Shown here in pieces: positions 1-7,550 of a stretch of 64,000 nt of DNA (within the stretch, counting starts at the first letter, position 1; the number at the start of each line of letters is the position of its first letter). A model generated the notes under the pieces. The model saw nothing but the letters and a program-made list of their open reading frames with translations, ran no database searches and had not been told where the DNA came from. A program made the translations under genes and the position numbers. This DNA comes from Candidatus Soleaferrea massiliensis AP7 (GTDB lineage: Bacteria > Bacillota > Clostridia > Oscillospirales > Ruminococcaceae): positions 1-64,000 of the forward strand of contig NZ_CCYH01000025.1 in NCBI RefSeq assembly GCF_000820765.1. Reading direction: 5' to 3'.

Positions 1-459
1 TCGTATTAGAAAGTAAGTTCATTTGCATATATGTGCTGCATTTTAGAGCCATTCTATCCTGAAAAGAACAATGCCCGCTATGGCGTGGTGGGGACAATGA
101 GGCTAGACGAGATTTGCGCGTTGTTGGAAGATAAAGCTGACAGCGACAGAATGGAGAAACGGGAGAGCGCTGCGCAGAATGGTGCCTCTGAGCCGAGCCA
201 TTGCGGGCGCCTTGCCGTCATCTGGAAGCAGGAACTGCCCAATTCGGAAGAAGCTGCGTGATTGGGGGATTTTTAAGGGGGCGATAGACCCCTTGAATGG
301 CCTTTTCTGGTTACTCTTTTGGCCACGCAAAAGAGGTACTGCCACCTTGCCAAGGCGATTTGGCAGAAAAACCCTCAGTGAACTGAGCAAAAGAATCAAA
401 GTCCACATGATAAAAACAAAAAATAAGGGATCAATCAACCTGGGAGGGACAATCATAAC
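1..459. other. Intergenic stretch with no supported gene
   Basis: Short open frames occur here on both strands, but none has a clear ribosome binding site or a recognisable protein. The stretch holds a small hairpin (CTCTTTTG at 314-321 against CAAAAGAG at 328-335) next to a gggg/cccc pairing near 279-293. This layout resembles dispersed intergenic repeats, but no second copy was seen in the window. Confidence 0.4.
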
Positions 460-909
460 ATGAGAGCCATTTTACAGCGTGTCAAGCAAGCATCGGTCGA
501 GATAGACGGAACGACCACCGCCCGGATTGAAGACGGTCTGATGATCCTTCTGGGCGTCTCCACGGAGGATACCGAGCAGCAGGCGCAGACCGTCGCGAAT
601 AAAGCGGCGTACCTGCGCATCTTCGATGATGAAAACGGCAACATGAACCGTTCGGTCATGGATGTGGGCGGCAAGGTGCTTCTGGTCAGCAATTTCACCC
701 TTTATGCGAACAGCAGAAAGGGAAGACGGCCGTCCTTCACCGATGCGGCCCGTCCCGAAACAGCGGAAAAGCTGTATGAATATTTTGGAGAGTGCCTGAA
801 GGAAGCGGGCGTACAGGAGGTTCAAACCGGCGTGTTCGGCGCAGATATGAAGGTGTCTATTCTGAACGACGGACCGGTCACCATCATTCTGGACAGCGAC
901 GAGCTTTAA
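460..909 (+). CDS. dtd: D-aminoacyl-tRNA deacylase
   Basis: Cytoplasmic proofreading enzyme that hydrolyses D-amino acids mischarged onto tRNA. The 149-residue protein matches the family in length and starts with the typical [17 protein letters not shown]. It carries the substrate-site segment [17 protein letters not shown] near residues 77-93 and the family-typical C-terminal [11 protein letters not shown]. The ATG at 460 follows a GGGAGG-type ribosome binding site. A small GNAT gene follows after 16 bases, so the two are probably co-transcribed. Assignment is by family recognition and is strong. Confidence 0.95.
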   Translation: MRAILQRVKQASVEIDGTTTARIEDGLMILLGVSTEDTEQQAQTVANKAAYLRIFDDENGNMNRSVMDVGGKVLLVSNFTLYANSRKGRRPSFTDAARPETAEKLYEYFGECLKEAGVQEVQTGVFGADMKVSILNDGPVTIILDSDEL

Positions 910-925
910 TGAAGGAGGAAATCAT

Positions 926-1195
926 ATGGAATTTATCGTGGAGGAAAACCGCATCTATTGCGAACAGGACGGCAAGCTGCTTGCAGAGGTGACCTTTCCG
1001 CAGCGGACAGATGGTACCGTAGAGATCAACCACACCTTTGTGGATGATGCCCTGCGCGGCCAGGGAATAGCGGGCCAGCTGATGCAGGGAGCGGCCGACA
1101 GCATCCGCAGAAGCGGCAGAAAGGCTGTGCCGACCTGCTCCTATGCAGTGAAATGGTTTGAAAAGCATCCGGATGATGCTGATATCCTCGCCTAG
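926..1195 (+). CDS. Small GNAT-like acetyltransferase (YidJ/Acetyltransf_CG type)
   Basis: An 89-residue single-domain protein of the minimal GNAT family. These proteins bind acetyl-CoA; their substrates are mostly unknown. The core reads HTFVDDALRGQGIAGQLMQ (about residues 32-50), with RGQGIAG as the acetyl-CoA pyrophosphate loop, followed by VPTCSYAVKWFEKHP, which is typical of this subfamily. The ATG follows AAGGAGG at optimal spacing. It lies 16 bases after dtd and probably shares its transcript. Downstream (about 1231-1282) is an imperfect inverted repeat of CTTTTGG and CCAAAAG. Confidence 0.85.
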   Translation: MEFIVEENRIYCEQDGKLLAEVTFPQRTDGTVEINHTFVDDALRGQGIAGQLMQGAADSIRRSGRKAVPTCSYAVKWFEKHPDDADILA

Positions 1196-1373
1196 AACAT
1201 CCACATGACAGGCTTTGTGAAGTTAACATGAAAAACAGTCTTTTGGACCTTTCTCCCCGCCGCAGGTGGGACGGAAAGCCCAAAAGGCTGAAATATTATG
1301 AAACAAGCGCCCCTTCAGGACTTTTTCATATGTTAGCTCAACAGTGCCGCATAACAGCAAAGGAGGTAAAAAC

Positions 1374-2081
1374 ATGGAAGTGATCCCGTCCAGGGTGCTC
1401 AATGAGCTGTATATCTTTCTGGACATTGGATTTTTGGTGTTTCTGGCGCTGGTGCTTCTGTATACCAAGCGCTACGCCGCCGCCATCTTTGGATTTTTAG
1501 GCGGCATCCTGTATTTTATCGTCGATTACGGCATCTTTTATCTGGCGCTGGGGACCCGACAGGTGAACGGCGCGGACCCGTTCTGGTTCTTATTGTGGCT
1601 GAGCATGAGCTACGGGTTTACCAACTTCGTCTGGATCTGGCTTTGGCTGGACCGCGACGGCCATGCGCTCGAATGGTCGCTGCTGATCACATCAGGGTGG
1701 TTTATGACCGCGCTGCTCAGCCAGAACTTCGGCGGCTCATTCCCCGAAGTCTCGATCATGCGCGGAACCGGCAGCTATCACGGTGTGATGGCGCTGATCC
1801 TGTTTGTCGGATACGCCCTGCTCTGCGTCTACAATATCCGCGTGAAGGATCAAAAAAAGAAGATCAACATCCCGTGGATTCTGGCAATCGGCATCCTTGT
1901 GCAGTTTGCCTGGGAGCTGATCCTGCTGATCACCGGCATCCGCGCACAGGGTATCATGCCGCTGATTGTAAATTCCCTGTTGGAAACCAATCTCGGCCTG
2001 CCGTATATCTATCTGATTCACCGCGCGGTGACCAGGCGCCGAAACGAAGATCTGTCGAGCGTCATTTCCAAAGCGCAATAA
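1374..2081 (+). CDS. Polytopic membrane protein of unknown function
   Basis: A 235-residue protein made almost entirely of hydrophobic segments (about seven), for example FLDIGFLVFLALVLLY near the N-terminus, several aromatic-rich helices (FWFLLWLSMSYGFTNFVWIW) and a C-terminal helix before RRRNEDLSS. An in-frame upstream start exists at 1344, but the ATG at 1374 follows AAAGGAGG and is preferred. No catalytic motif or transporter signature was recognised. It sits alone between an inverted repeat and a bidirectional terminator. Function unknown; the integral-membrane call is firm. Confidence 0.75.
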   Translation: MEVIPSRVLNELYIFLDIGFLVFLALVLLYTKRYAAAIFGFLGGILYFIVDYGIFYLALGTRQVNGADPFWFLLWLSMSYGFTNFVWIWLWLDRDGHALEWSLLITSGWFMTALLSQNFGGSFPEVSIMRGTGSYHGVMALILFVGYALLCVYNIRVKDQKKKINIPWILAIGILVQFAWELILLITGIRAQGIMPLIVNSLLETNLGLPYIYLIHRAVTRRRNEDLSSVISKAQ

Positions 2082-2104
2082 GCATAATCAAATGATACGG
2101 AGAC

Positions 2105-2143
2105 AAAAAACGGGCGCTTCCCAGAAGGGAAGCGCCCGTTTTT
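2105..2143. terminator. Bidirectional intrinsic terminator
   Basis: An 11-bp perfect stem (2111-2121 with 2128-2138) is flanked by an A-run on the left and a T-run on the right. It separates the converging membrane-protein gene and DUF4364 gene and can serve both strands. Confidence 0.92.
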
Positions 2144-2148
2144 ACCGT

Positions 2149-2763
2149 CTACTCTTCATCGAATAAATCTTCAAGCTGTGTGGAAACCAGCTCGCCGACC
2201 GCCTTGGTATCGCCGGTCATCGCCGCGATCACGCCCTTATACGCAAGGATCGGGTCGTTCAGGAACCGGCGGCGGATGCGCTGCGCGGATTCCTCATCCG
2301 GGACATAGAGCGTCACCCGCATCAGGTCGGCGCCGTTGTCCGGGATGGCGCAGGTGATGGTGTAGCCGTTCTCCACCTGTTCAATTTCAACGGTGTTTTC
2401 CTCCTCGCGCCGCTTGAGGGTTAAAAGCTTGTGCATCGATTTGACCGCCTTTTCACGTACGGTCAGCGGCAGGGAATCACCGAAGGTTTTTGCCGTTTCG
2501 ATACCGAGATCACAGACCGCATAGTATTCGTCGAAGCCTATGATCTTTTCCACCCGGATATGGCCGGACTTTAACAGGGATTCCAACGCGCCGGCATATT
2601 CGAAGTAGTTGACAAGCCCTTCCTTCATAAAAACCTCGGACATCTGTTTCTTGGACAGAGGCTGTCCGATTTTAAGGATCAAATAACAAATCAAAAAACG
2701 GATTTCATATTCCGTCGTGAGTCCGCCGGGGATGACCCCGCCGGTAAATGCATGCTGTTCCAT
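2149..2763 (-). CDS. DUF4364 family protein
   Basis: A 204-residue protein of the Clostridia-wide DUF4364 family. Family members have an N-terminal winged-helix-like part and a conserved C-terminal domain; the function is not established. The N-terminal half (LTTEYEIRFLICYLILKIG, then LSKKQMSEVF) looks like a winged-helix DNA-binding fold. The C-terminal half holds a beta-rich part ending in an acidic tail (LEDLFDEE). The open frame extends to 2883, but the ATG at 2763 has an AGGTGA site just upstream and gives the usual family length. It may be a regulator; no target is visible. Confidence 0.8.
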   Translation of the reverse strand: MEQHAFTGGVIPGGLTTEYEIRFLICYLILKIGQPLSKKQMSEVFMKEGLVNYFEYAGALESLLKSGHIRVEKIIGFDEYYAVCDLGIETAKTFGDSLPLTVREKAVKSMHKLLTLKRREEENTVEIEQVENGYTITCAIPDNGADLMRVTLYVPDEESAQRIRRRFLNDPILAYKGVIAAMTGDTKAVGELVSTQLEDLFDEE

Positions 2764-2940
2764 GTTGATCACCTGTATATCCTGTAAATTGCCGTTTTTA
2801 AAACAGCGTTTTTTGTGTCGTGAATAGGCGTTAGAACCACAACATTTATATTTTACAACATCCGGCCTGAAAAGAAAAGTCATTTCGGGCTGTTAACTTT
2901 TAAAATTTTCTGCCGAATGAAAGGCGGCTCTGTAGAAAGC

Positions 2941-2974
2941 TGAAAAACGCGACGCGGACAAACCGCATCGCGTT
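2941..2974 (-). terminator. Intrinsic terminator of the degV gene
   Basis: A 12-bp stem (2946-2957 with 2963-2974, one G-U pair) is followed on the minus strand by a T-run. It lies directly after the DegV stop codon. Confidence 0.85.
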
Positions 2975-2979
2975 CGATT

Positions 2980-3825
2980 TTATGCGTGGATAAACAGCAC
3001 GCCCAGCGTGTTGATGCCGCAGTGGGTGGAAACCGTGCATCCGGCGCGGGTGATATGGACTTCTTTAAACAGTCCGGTGTCCAATACCTGCCGGCGGATG
3101 GTTTCGGCGTGCGTCATATCCTCCAGTCCGGAATGGGTGACGAATGCGCGGGTTGGTTCGACCTGTACATCCCGAAGGCGGTCGTCACAATACTGCTGGA
3201 ATACACTTAACAGCTTGCCGCGGTACTTCTTTCCAACGATCATGCCGCCGTCCTTGACCTCGATGCAGGGCTTGATGCGCAGCAGGTTGGCGCCGAGCTT
3301 GGTAGCCGACGAGCATCGGCCGCCCTTGCACATGTATTCGAGCGTGTCCAGAATAAAGCTGGCATCCACCTTCGGCGTGATGTCCGCGAGCTTCTCTACA
3401 ATTTCCTGAGCGCTGGCGCCGTTTCTGGCCATATCGGATGCATACAGCACCTGCAGGCCGATGCCGGTGGACAGATTCCGCGAATCGATCGGATGGATGT
3501 GTCCCAGCTCCTTGGCAGCCATACAGGCATTCTGATGGGTGGTGGAGAATCCAGAGCTGATCGAGAAATGCACGATCTCATTTTCGCCGGGATGCAGCGC
3601 GGCGAAGAAATCCAGATAATCCCCAGGCGGAATCGCCGAGGTCTTTGGAATGGTCTTGTTTTTCTTGTAGTTCTCATAGATATCGTCAGGCGTTATATCC
3701 ACGCCGTCGCGGTAAAAATGGTCGTTCAGGTTGATATAAAGCGGCAGCGTTATGATCTGATGCTGCTCCAGCAGTTCCGGTGAAAGGTCACAGGTGCTGT
3801 CCGAAGTGATGATGACGTTTCCCAT
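2980..3825 (-). CDS. DegV family fatty-acid-binding protein
   Basis: A 281-residue DegV protein (often called FakB). Family members bind a fatty acid and, in characterised species, present it to the kinase FakA for phosphorylation. The N-terminal signature is VIITSDSTCDLSPELLEQH. The TSAIPPGDYLDFF and SSGFSTTHQNA segments match the lipid/phosphate site, and SFILDTLEYMCKGGRCS is the family hallmark before the second lobe. The open frame starts at 3912, but ATG 3825 follows AAAGGAG. It has its own promoter and terminator, so it is monocistronic. No fakA is in the window. Confidence 0.92.
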   Translation of the reverse strand: MGNVIITSDSTCDLSPELLEQHQIITLPLYINLNDHFYRDGVDITPDDIYENYKKNKTIPKTSAIPPGDYLDFFAALHPGENEIVHFSISSGFSTTHQNACMAAKELGHIHPIDSRNLSTGIGLQVLYASDMARNGASAQEIVEKLADITPKVDASFILDTLEYMCKGGRCSSATKLGANLLRIKPCIEVKDGGMIVGKKYRGKLLSVFQQYCDDRLRDVQVEPTRAFVTHSGLEDMTHAETIRRQVLDTGLFKEVHITRAGCTVSTHCGINTLGVLFIHA

Positions 3826-3922
3826 TTGCAAAACTCCTTTTGGATTGAGTCGGATGCTGGCCATCCGCTGTTTTGGTTGCACGTTCATATGGAATGTGGG
3901 CAATTCCATCATGTCTCATGTC

Positions 3923-3951
3923 ATTATAGCATGGAGCTTTTCAAAATTCAA
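3923..3951 (-). promoter_or_regulatory. Sigma-A promoter of degV
   Basis: On the minus strand TTGAAT (3946-3951) is separated by 17 bases from a perfect TATAAT (3923-3928). It diverges from the hydrogenase-cluster promoter about 60 bases away. Confidence 0.75.
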
Positions 3952-4012
3952 TCACAAAAAATCCATTTTTCAGGGGATGATGCCGACATGTCAGAAAAGT
4001 TGCGGAAATGCC

Positions 4013-4041
4013 TTGCAAAAAGGACGATTTTGGTTTACAAT
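4013..4041 (+). promoter_or_regulatory. Sigma-A promoter of the hydrogenase maturation leader
   Basis: TTGCAA (4013-4018), 17-base spacer, TACAAT (4036-4041). It predicts a start site near 4048 and a leader of about 180 bases before the first gene. Confidence 0.8.
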
Positions 4042-4047
4042 AGAGAC

Positions 4048-4200
4048 AGTGCTCCGCGCATGGGATTGATTCCATGCAAGGACAATATTTCGTATATACC
4101 TGACCGGAAGGCGTTTCACTCTGACTGGGAGGGGCAATCGTATGAAGATCAAGTTGCTGCGAGTGCGCCCTTTTTGTTGAGGAAACAAAAAGGGCGCTTT
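4048..4200 (+). ncRNA. Candidate riboswitch-like leader with terminator
   Basis: The leader between promoter and first gene folds by hand into a hairpin (4058-4063 with 4072-4077) and then a compact three-way junction. P1 pairs UUCGUAU (4089-4095) with GUAUGAA (4140-4146). Two short stems follow, CCU/AGG (4099-4101, 4109-4111) and CUC/GAG (4119-4121, 4129-4131). Each closes a 7-base loop, and the loops can kiss through CCGG (4104-4107) with CUGG (4125-4128). The strand AGGGGCA (4130-4136) can pair instead with the 5' arm of the terminator, giving a switch. The layout, and GUUUC between the two arms, recall the purine riboswitch, but several invariant bases are not matched. No class is assigned and the fold is unverified. 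Confidence 0.5.
4165..4200 (+). terminator. Leader terminator (attenuator) before the hyd genes
   Basis: A 14-bp stem (4165-4178 with 4184-4197) is followed by a T-run. It ends just before the ribosome binding site of the TM1266-like gene, so read-through is required for expression of the cluster from this promoter. Confidence 0.88.
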
Positions 4201-4226
4201 TTATGTTAGAAAGGAGAGATACGGCA

Positions 4227-4502
4227 TTGGAAAAACGAATCGGTGTCATCGGCATCTTTCTGACCGATTTCAGTTTAGCGGAAAAGGTCAACGAACTGCT
4301 GCATGAGTCCCGGCAGATCATCATCGGCCGTATGGGGATTCCATGTAAGGACAAAGGCGTGATGGTGATCTCGCTGATTGTGGACGGTACAACCGATGAG
4401 ATCAGCACACTGACCGGCAGGCTTGGCCGGATTGGAGGCGTATCGGTAAAATCGGCGCTGTCCGGCCATACCGGCGGCGTGGCGGTCAAACAGCAGAACT
4501 GA
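4227..4502 (+). CDS. TM1266-type iron-only hydrogenase system regulator
   Basis: A 91-residue NikR/ACT-like small protein of the family annotated as putative regulator of the iron-only hydrogenase system. Typical segments are KRIGVIGIFLTDFS, ESRQIIIGRMGIPCKDKG and TDEISTLTGRLGRIGGVSVKSALSG. The likely start is TTG 4227, because AAAGGAGAG lies about 10 bases upstream; an ATG at 4203 falls inside the leader terminator and lacks a site. It is first in the hydE-hydG-hydF cluster, which supports the family call. A weak GC-rich hairpin lies in the 214-base gap before hydE (around 4561-4600). Confidence 0.88.
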   Translation: MEKRIGVIGIFLTDFSLAEKVNELLHESRQIIIGRMGIPCKDKGVMVISLIVDGTTDEISTLTGRLGRIGGVSVKSALSGHTGGVAVKQQN

Positions 4503-4716
4503 TTGAATTGGAAAACAGGTATGCAGCAGAGGCAAGGAGCTGCTGCCGTTCTTTTGCCGGCGGATGCGGACATCCGCGGAATATGCGGCCGCGTTTTTTA
4601 GAAATGCAGATGTTGACGTGGATATTATGGAGAACCCATTTTCATGTGTCAGGCAAGCGTGCTTATCCTGTGCGCGGAAGCAAGGATTTTATAAAACGAT
4701 AGGAATGGTGAAGTAG

Positions 4717-5724
4717 ATGGAAGAATGCCTTCTGATTGACCGGATCGCGGCCGGGGACCGGGAAGCCTGTCTGCAGATGGACCGGATACTGGCAAGCGAG
4801 GAGGACCAGACGCTCCAATATCTGTTTGAGAAGGCTGATGAGGTCTGTCAAGGAAGCTTTGGCAGCGCCGTGCAGATCCGCGCGATCATCGAATTTTCGA
4901 ACCACTGCCGATGCGCCTGCGCCTACTGCGGCCTGCAGAGACAGAACCGGTCGGTGCGCCGTTACCGGATGTCCGAGGAGGAGATCCTGGAAACGGTGGG
5001 CGACGTGGCGAAGGCGGGCTACCGGACGGTCATCCTGCAGAGCGGAGAGGACCTCTTCTATACCAAAGAGCGGATGGGGGAGATCATCCGGGAAATCAAA
5101 GCGCGATATCACATCGCGCTGACCCTGAGCTGCGGCGAACGCGATTATGAGGATTACCGGTATTGGCGGGAATGCGGCGCGGACCGCTACCTGATCAAGC
5201 ACGAAACCTCCGATGAGACGCTTTACAACCGCATGCATCCGCACAGCACACTGAAACAGCGCCTGCAGTGTCAGGACTGGCTGCGACAGCTCGGCTATGA
5301 GATGGGCAGCGGATTCATGATCGGCCTGCCCGGGCAGACGCTGCGGACGCTCAGGGACGACATCCTGCTCTTGAAGAGGATGGGCGTTACAATGGCGGGC
5401 ATCGGGCCGTTCATCGCGCATGATGAGACCGCGCTGCGCGGCAGCGAGGGCGGGTCGGCACAGCTCACCCTAAAGGTGCTGGCCCTCGCGCGCCTGGTGC
5501 TTCCAAAGGTGCATCTGCCGTCCACGACGGCGCTGAATGTCAAGGGCGGCATGCGCGACGCGCTCAGCTGCGGCGCGAACGTCATCATGCAGAAGGCGAC
5601 GCCGCCGAAATACCGCGCGCTTTACGACATCTATCCCGGACGGGACTGCAAAGACCAGCCGCTGAAACAACAGCGGGATGAATTGATTGAGAATCTGAGG
5701 AAACTGCACAAGACCGGCGTGTAA
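4717..5724 (+). CDS. hydE: [FeFe] hydrogenase maturase HydE (radical SAM)
   Basis: Cytoplasmic radical S-adenosylmethionine enzyme that helps build the diiron subcluster of the [FeFe]-hydrogenase H-cluster. The 335-residue length fits the family. The radical SAM motif CX3CX2C is at C64, C68 and C71 (NHCRCACAYCGL). Later segments EMGSGFMIGLPGQT and GIGPFIAHDETALRG are HydE-typical. The biotin-synthase-like TIM barrel ends with a C-terminal region ending RKLHKTGV. It starts with ATG 4717 and precedes hydG by about 90 bases. No hydrogenase structural gene is in the window, so the maturation genes are separate from their target. Confidence 0.95.
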   Translation: MEECLLIDRIAAGDREACLQMDRILASEEDQTLQYLFEKADEVCQGSFGSAVQIRAIIEFSNHCRCACAYCGLQRQNRSVRRYRMSEEEILETVGDVAKAGYRTVILQSGEDLFYTKERMGEIIREIKARYHIALTLSCGERDYEDYRYWRECGADRYLIKHETSDETLYNRMHPHSTLKQRLQCQDWLRQLGYEMGSGFMIGLPGQTLRTLRDDILLLKRMGVTMAGIGPFIAHDETALRGSEGGSAQLTLKVLALARLVLPKVHLPSTTALNVKGGMRDALSCGANVIMQKATPPKYRALYDIYPGRDCKDQPLKQQRDELIENLRKLHKTGV

Positions 5725-5812
5725 GCCGTAACCACGATCATACCGGCTTATATACTGCAGGTTGGCGGGGGAGCCGATAGAGATAGAATTGACTGGAAAG
5801 GATATGTTTTGT

Positions 5813-7237
5813 ATGTATGATGTAAAATCCAAGCTGGCGGCGGAGTTTATCGATCACGATGAGGTGGAGAAAACCCTTGCCGAGGCAAAAGAAAAGGTGC
5901 GGGATAAGGCCTATGTACAGAGCCTGATCGACAAGGCGGCGCAGTATCAGGGGCTTACCCACAAGGAAGCGGCGGTGCTGACCTTTGTCGAGGACAAAGA
6001 GTTGCTGGAGGAGATGTTCCGGGTCGCCAAACAGATCAAAAACCACATTTACGGCAAGCGCATCGTGATGTTCGCGCCGCTGTATGTTTCGGATTACTGC
6101 GTCAACGAATGCGTCTACTGCGGCTACCATCACAGCGCCTGTATGGGCCGCAAACGCCTGAGCAAAGAGGAACTGATCGAAGAGGTCAAGATTCTTGAGA
6201 GCATGGGACACAAGCGTCTGGCGGTCGAAGCCGGCGAGGACCCGGAAAACTGCCCGCTCGACTACATCATCGAGTGCCTGGAGACGATCTACAGCATCAA
6301 GAAGGATAAGGGTTCGATCCGCCGCGCGAATGTCAACATCGCGGCGACCACCGTGGAGGAGTACAAGCGCTTGAAGGAAGCCGGCATCGGCACCTACATC
6401 CTGTTCCAGGAGACCTATCACAAGCCGACCTATGAAAAGATGCACCCGAAGGGCCCGAAGCACAACTACGAATGGCACACCACAGCGCATGACCGCGCGA
6501 TGGAAGGCGGCATCGACGACGTCGGCTTCGGTGTGCTGTACGGACTCTATGACTGGCATTATGAGATCGTCTCGACCTTCCTGCATGTCGAGCATATGGA
6601 AGCTGTCTTCGGCGTCGGACCGCACACGATTTCAGTGCCGCGCATCAACCCGGCTCCCGGAGTCGACCGCGAGATGTTCCCGCATCTGGTCTGCAACGAC
6701 GACTTTAAAAAGATCGTTTCGATCATCCGCCTGGCCGTGCCGTATACCGGCATGATCATCAGCACCCGCGAGGAGCCGAAATTCCGCGAGGAGGTCGTTG
6801 AGCTCGGCATTTCGCAGGTCAGCTCCGGCTCCTGCACCGGCGTCGGCGGCTATGCGGATTCGCTGAAGAAGGGCTGCGGCTGCGGGCAGAAGCCGCAGTT
6901 CCAGGTGTCGGATGAGCGCACCCCGATTGAGATCACGAAGGATTTGATCCGCCACGGCTACATTCCAAGCTTCTGTACGGCCTGCTACCGAGAGGGACGC
7001 ACCGGCGACCGGTTCATGAGCTTTGCCAAGACCGGCCAGATTTCGAACTTCTGCCAGGCCAACGCGCTGCTGACCCTCAAGGAGTATTCGACCGACTACG
7101 GGGATGAGGAGTTCAAGCAGCTGACGGAGAACCTTCTCAGGACCGAGACCGAGACCATCCCGAACGAAAAGGTCCGGGAAAAGACCAAGGAATATTATAA
7201 GCGCATTGAAGCCGGCGAACGGGATTTCAGATGGTAA
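5813..7237 (+). CDS. hydG: [FeFe] hydrogenase maturase HydG (tyrosine lyase)
   Basis: Radical SAM enzyme that cleaves tyrosine to p-cresol and supplies CO and CN- on an iron synthon for the H-cluster. The 474-residue protein has the radical SAM cysteines at C96, C100 and C103 (CVNECVYCGYHH). It has the HydG-specific C-terminal auxiliary-cluster region FCTACYREGRTGDRFM followed by a third cysteine in SNFCQANALLT. The open frame can begin upstream at 5762, but ATG 5813 gives the typical start MYDVKSKLAAEFID with AAAGGA about 10 bases upstream. It lies between hydE and hydF on the same strand. Confidence 0.95.
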   Translation: MYDVKSKLAAEFIDHDEVEKTLAEAKEKVRDKAYVQSLIDKAAQYQGLTHKEAAVLTFVEDKELLEEMFRVAKQIKNHIYGKRIVMFAPLYVSDYCVNECVYCGYHHSACMGRKRLSKEELIEEVKILESMGHKRLAVEAGEDPENCPLDYIIECLETIYSIKKDKGSIRRANVNIAATTVEEYKRLKEAGIGTYILFQETYHKPTYEKMHPKGPKHNYEWHTTAHDRAMEGGIDDVGFGVLYGLYDWHYEIVSTFLHVEHMEAVFGVGPHTISVPRINPAPGVDREMFPHLVCNDDFKKIVSIIRLAVPYTGMIISTREEPKFREEVVELGISQVSSGSCTGVGGYADSLKKGCGCGQKPQFQVSDERTPIEITKDLIRHGYIPSFCTACYREGRTGDRFMSFAKTGQISNFCQANALLTLKEYSTDYGDEEFKQLTENLLRTETETIPNEKVREKTKEYYKRIEAGERDFRW

Positions 7238-7277
7238 CATACCCGATCGAAGGCTGATATATCAGAAGATATAGAAC

Positions 7278-7310
7278 GCGGTCCGGCAGCATTCTAAACT
7301 GCCGGACCGC
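7278..7310 (+). repeat. Perfect 12-bp hairpin after hydG
   Basis: GCGGTCCGGCAG (7278-7289) pairs with CTGCCGGACCGC (7299-7310) around a 9-base loop. There is no T-run, so it may stabilise the hydG transcript end or act as a processing site rather than terminate. It overlaps the left end of the 68-bp repeat array. Confidence 0.7.
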
Positions 7311-7497
7311 GCCGGCGGAACATCGGCATTGTCTGCGGTGCATATGGAAAGACCGGCTAGTCAAACTCCGCGCCGCCGGTGTCGATATGCAGGGCATCAT
7401 CCGCGCTGCATACGGGAAGGCCGATTTATGAAACTCCGTTCCGTCGATGTTGATATGCAGGGCGTTATCCGCGCCGCATACGGTAAGACCGGCGGCA
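7295..7497 (+). repeat. Three degenerate 68-bp tandem repeats between hydG and hydF
   Basis: The GCATAY-GG-AAG motif recurs at 7340, 7408 and 7476, exactly 68 bases apart. The copies at 7363-7430 and 7431-7497 are alike throughout; the first is degenerate. In the frame where they look alike, the last two copies encode similar peptides, (V/M)KLR..x.VDMQG(I/V)IRAAYGK, with mostly synonymous base differences. Since 68 is not a multiple of 3, each copy lies in a different frame. The second ends at a stop overlapping the ATG of the third. It could be a coding minisatellite remnant or a structured leader for hydF. Confidence 0.65.
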
Positions 7498-7550
7498 CAG
7501 AGGAGCCGAGTTCCACAAAAAGATGAGATTTCATGGAGTAGGTGAAACGC

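Noticed and set aside
31..261. 76-codon frame at the left edge
   Set aside because: No ribosome binding site or recognisable domain; the opposite strand is equally open.
4111..4146. Assignment of the hyd leader as a canonical guanine or adenine riboswitch
   Set aside because: The stem order and 7-base loops fit, but the conserved core of J2/3 and J3/1 and the loop sequences do not match well enough to name the class.
3826..4209. A 127-codon plus-strand open frame running through the hyd leader
   Set aside because: It crosses the promoter, the folded leader and the terminator, lacks a ribosome binding site and has no protein resemblance; the regulatory reading explains the DNA better.
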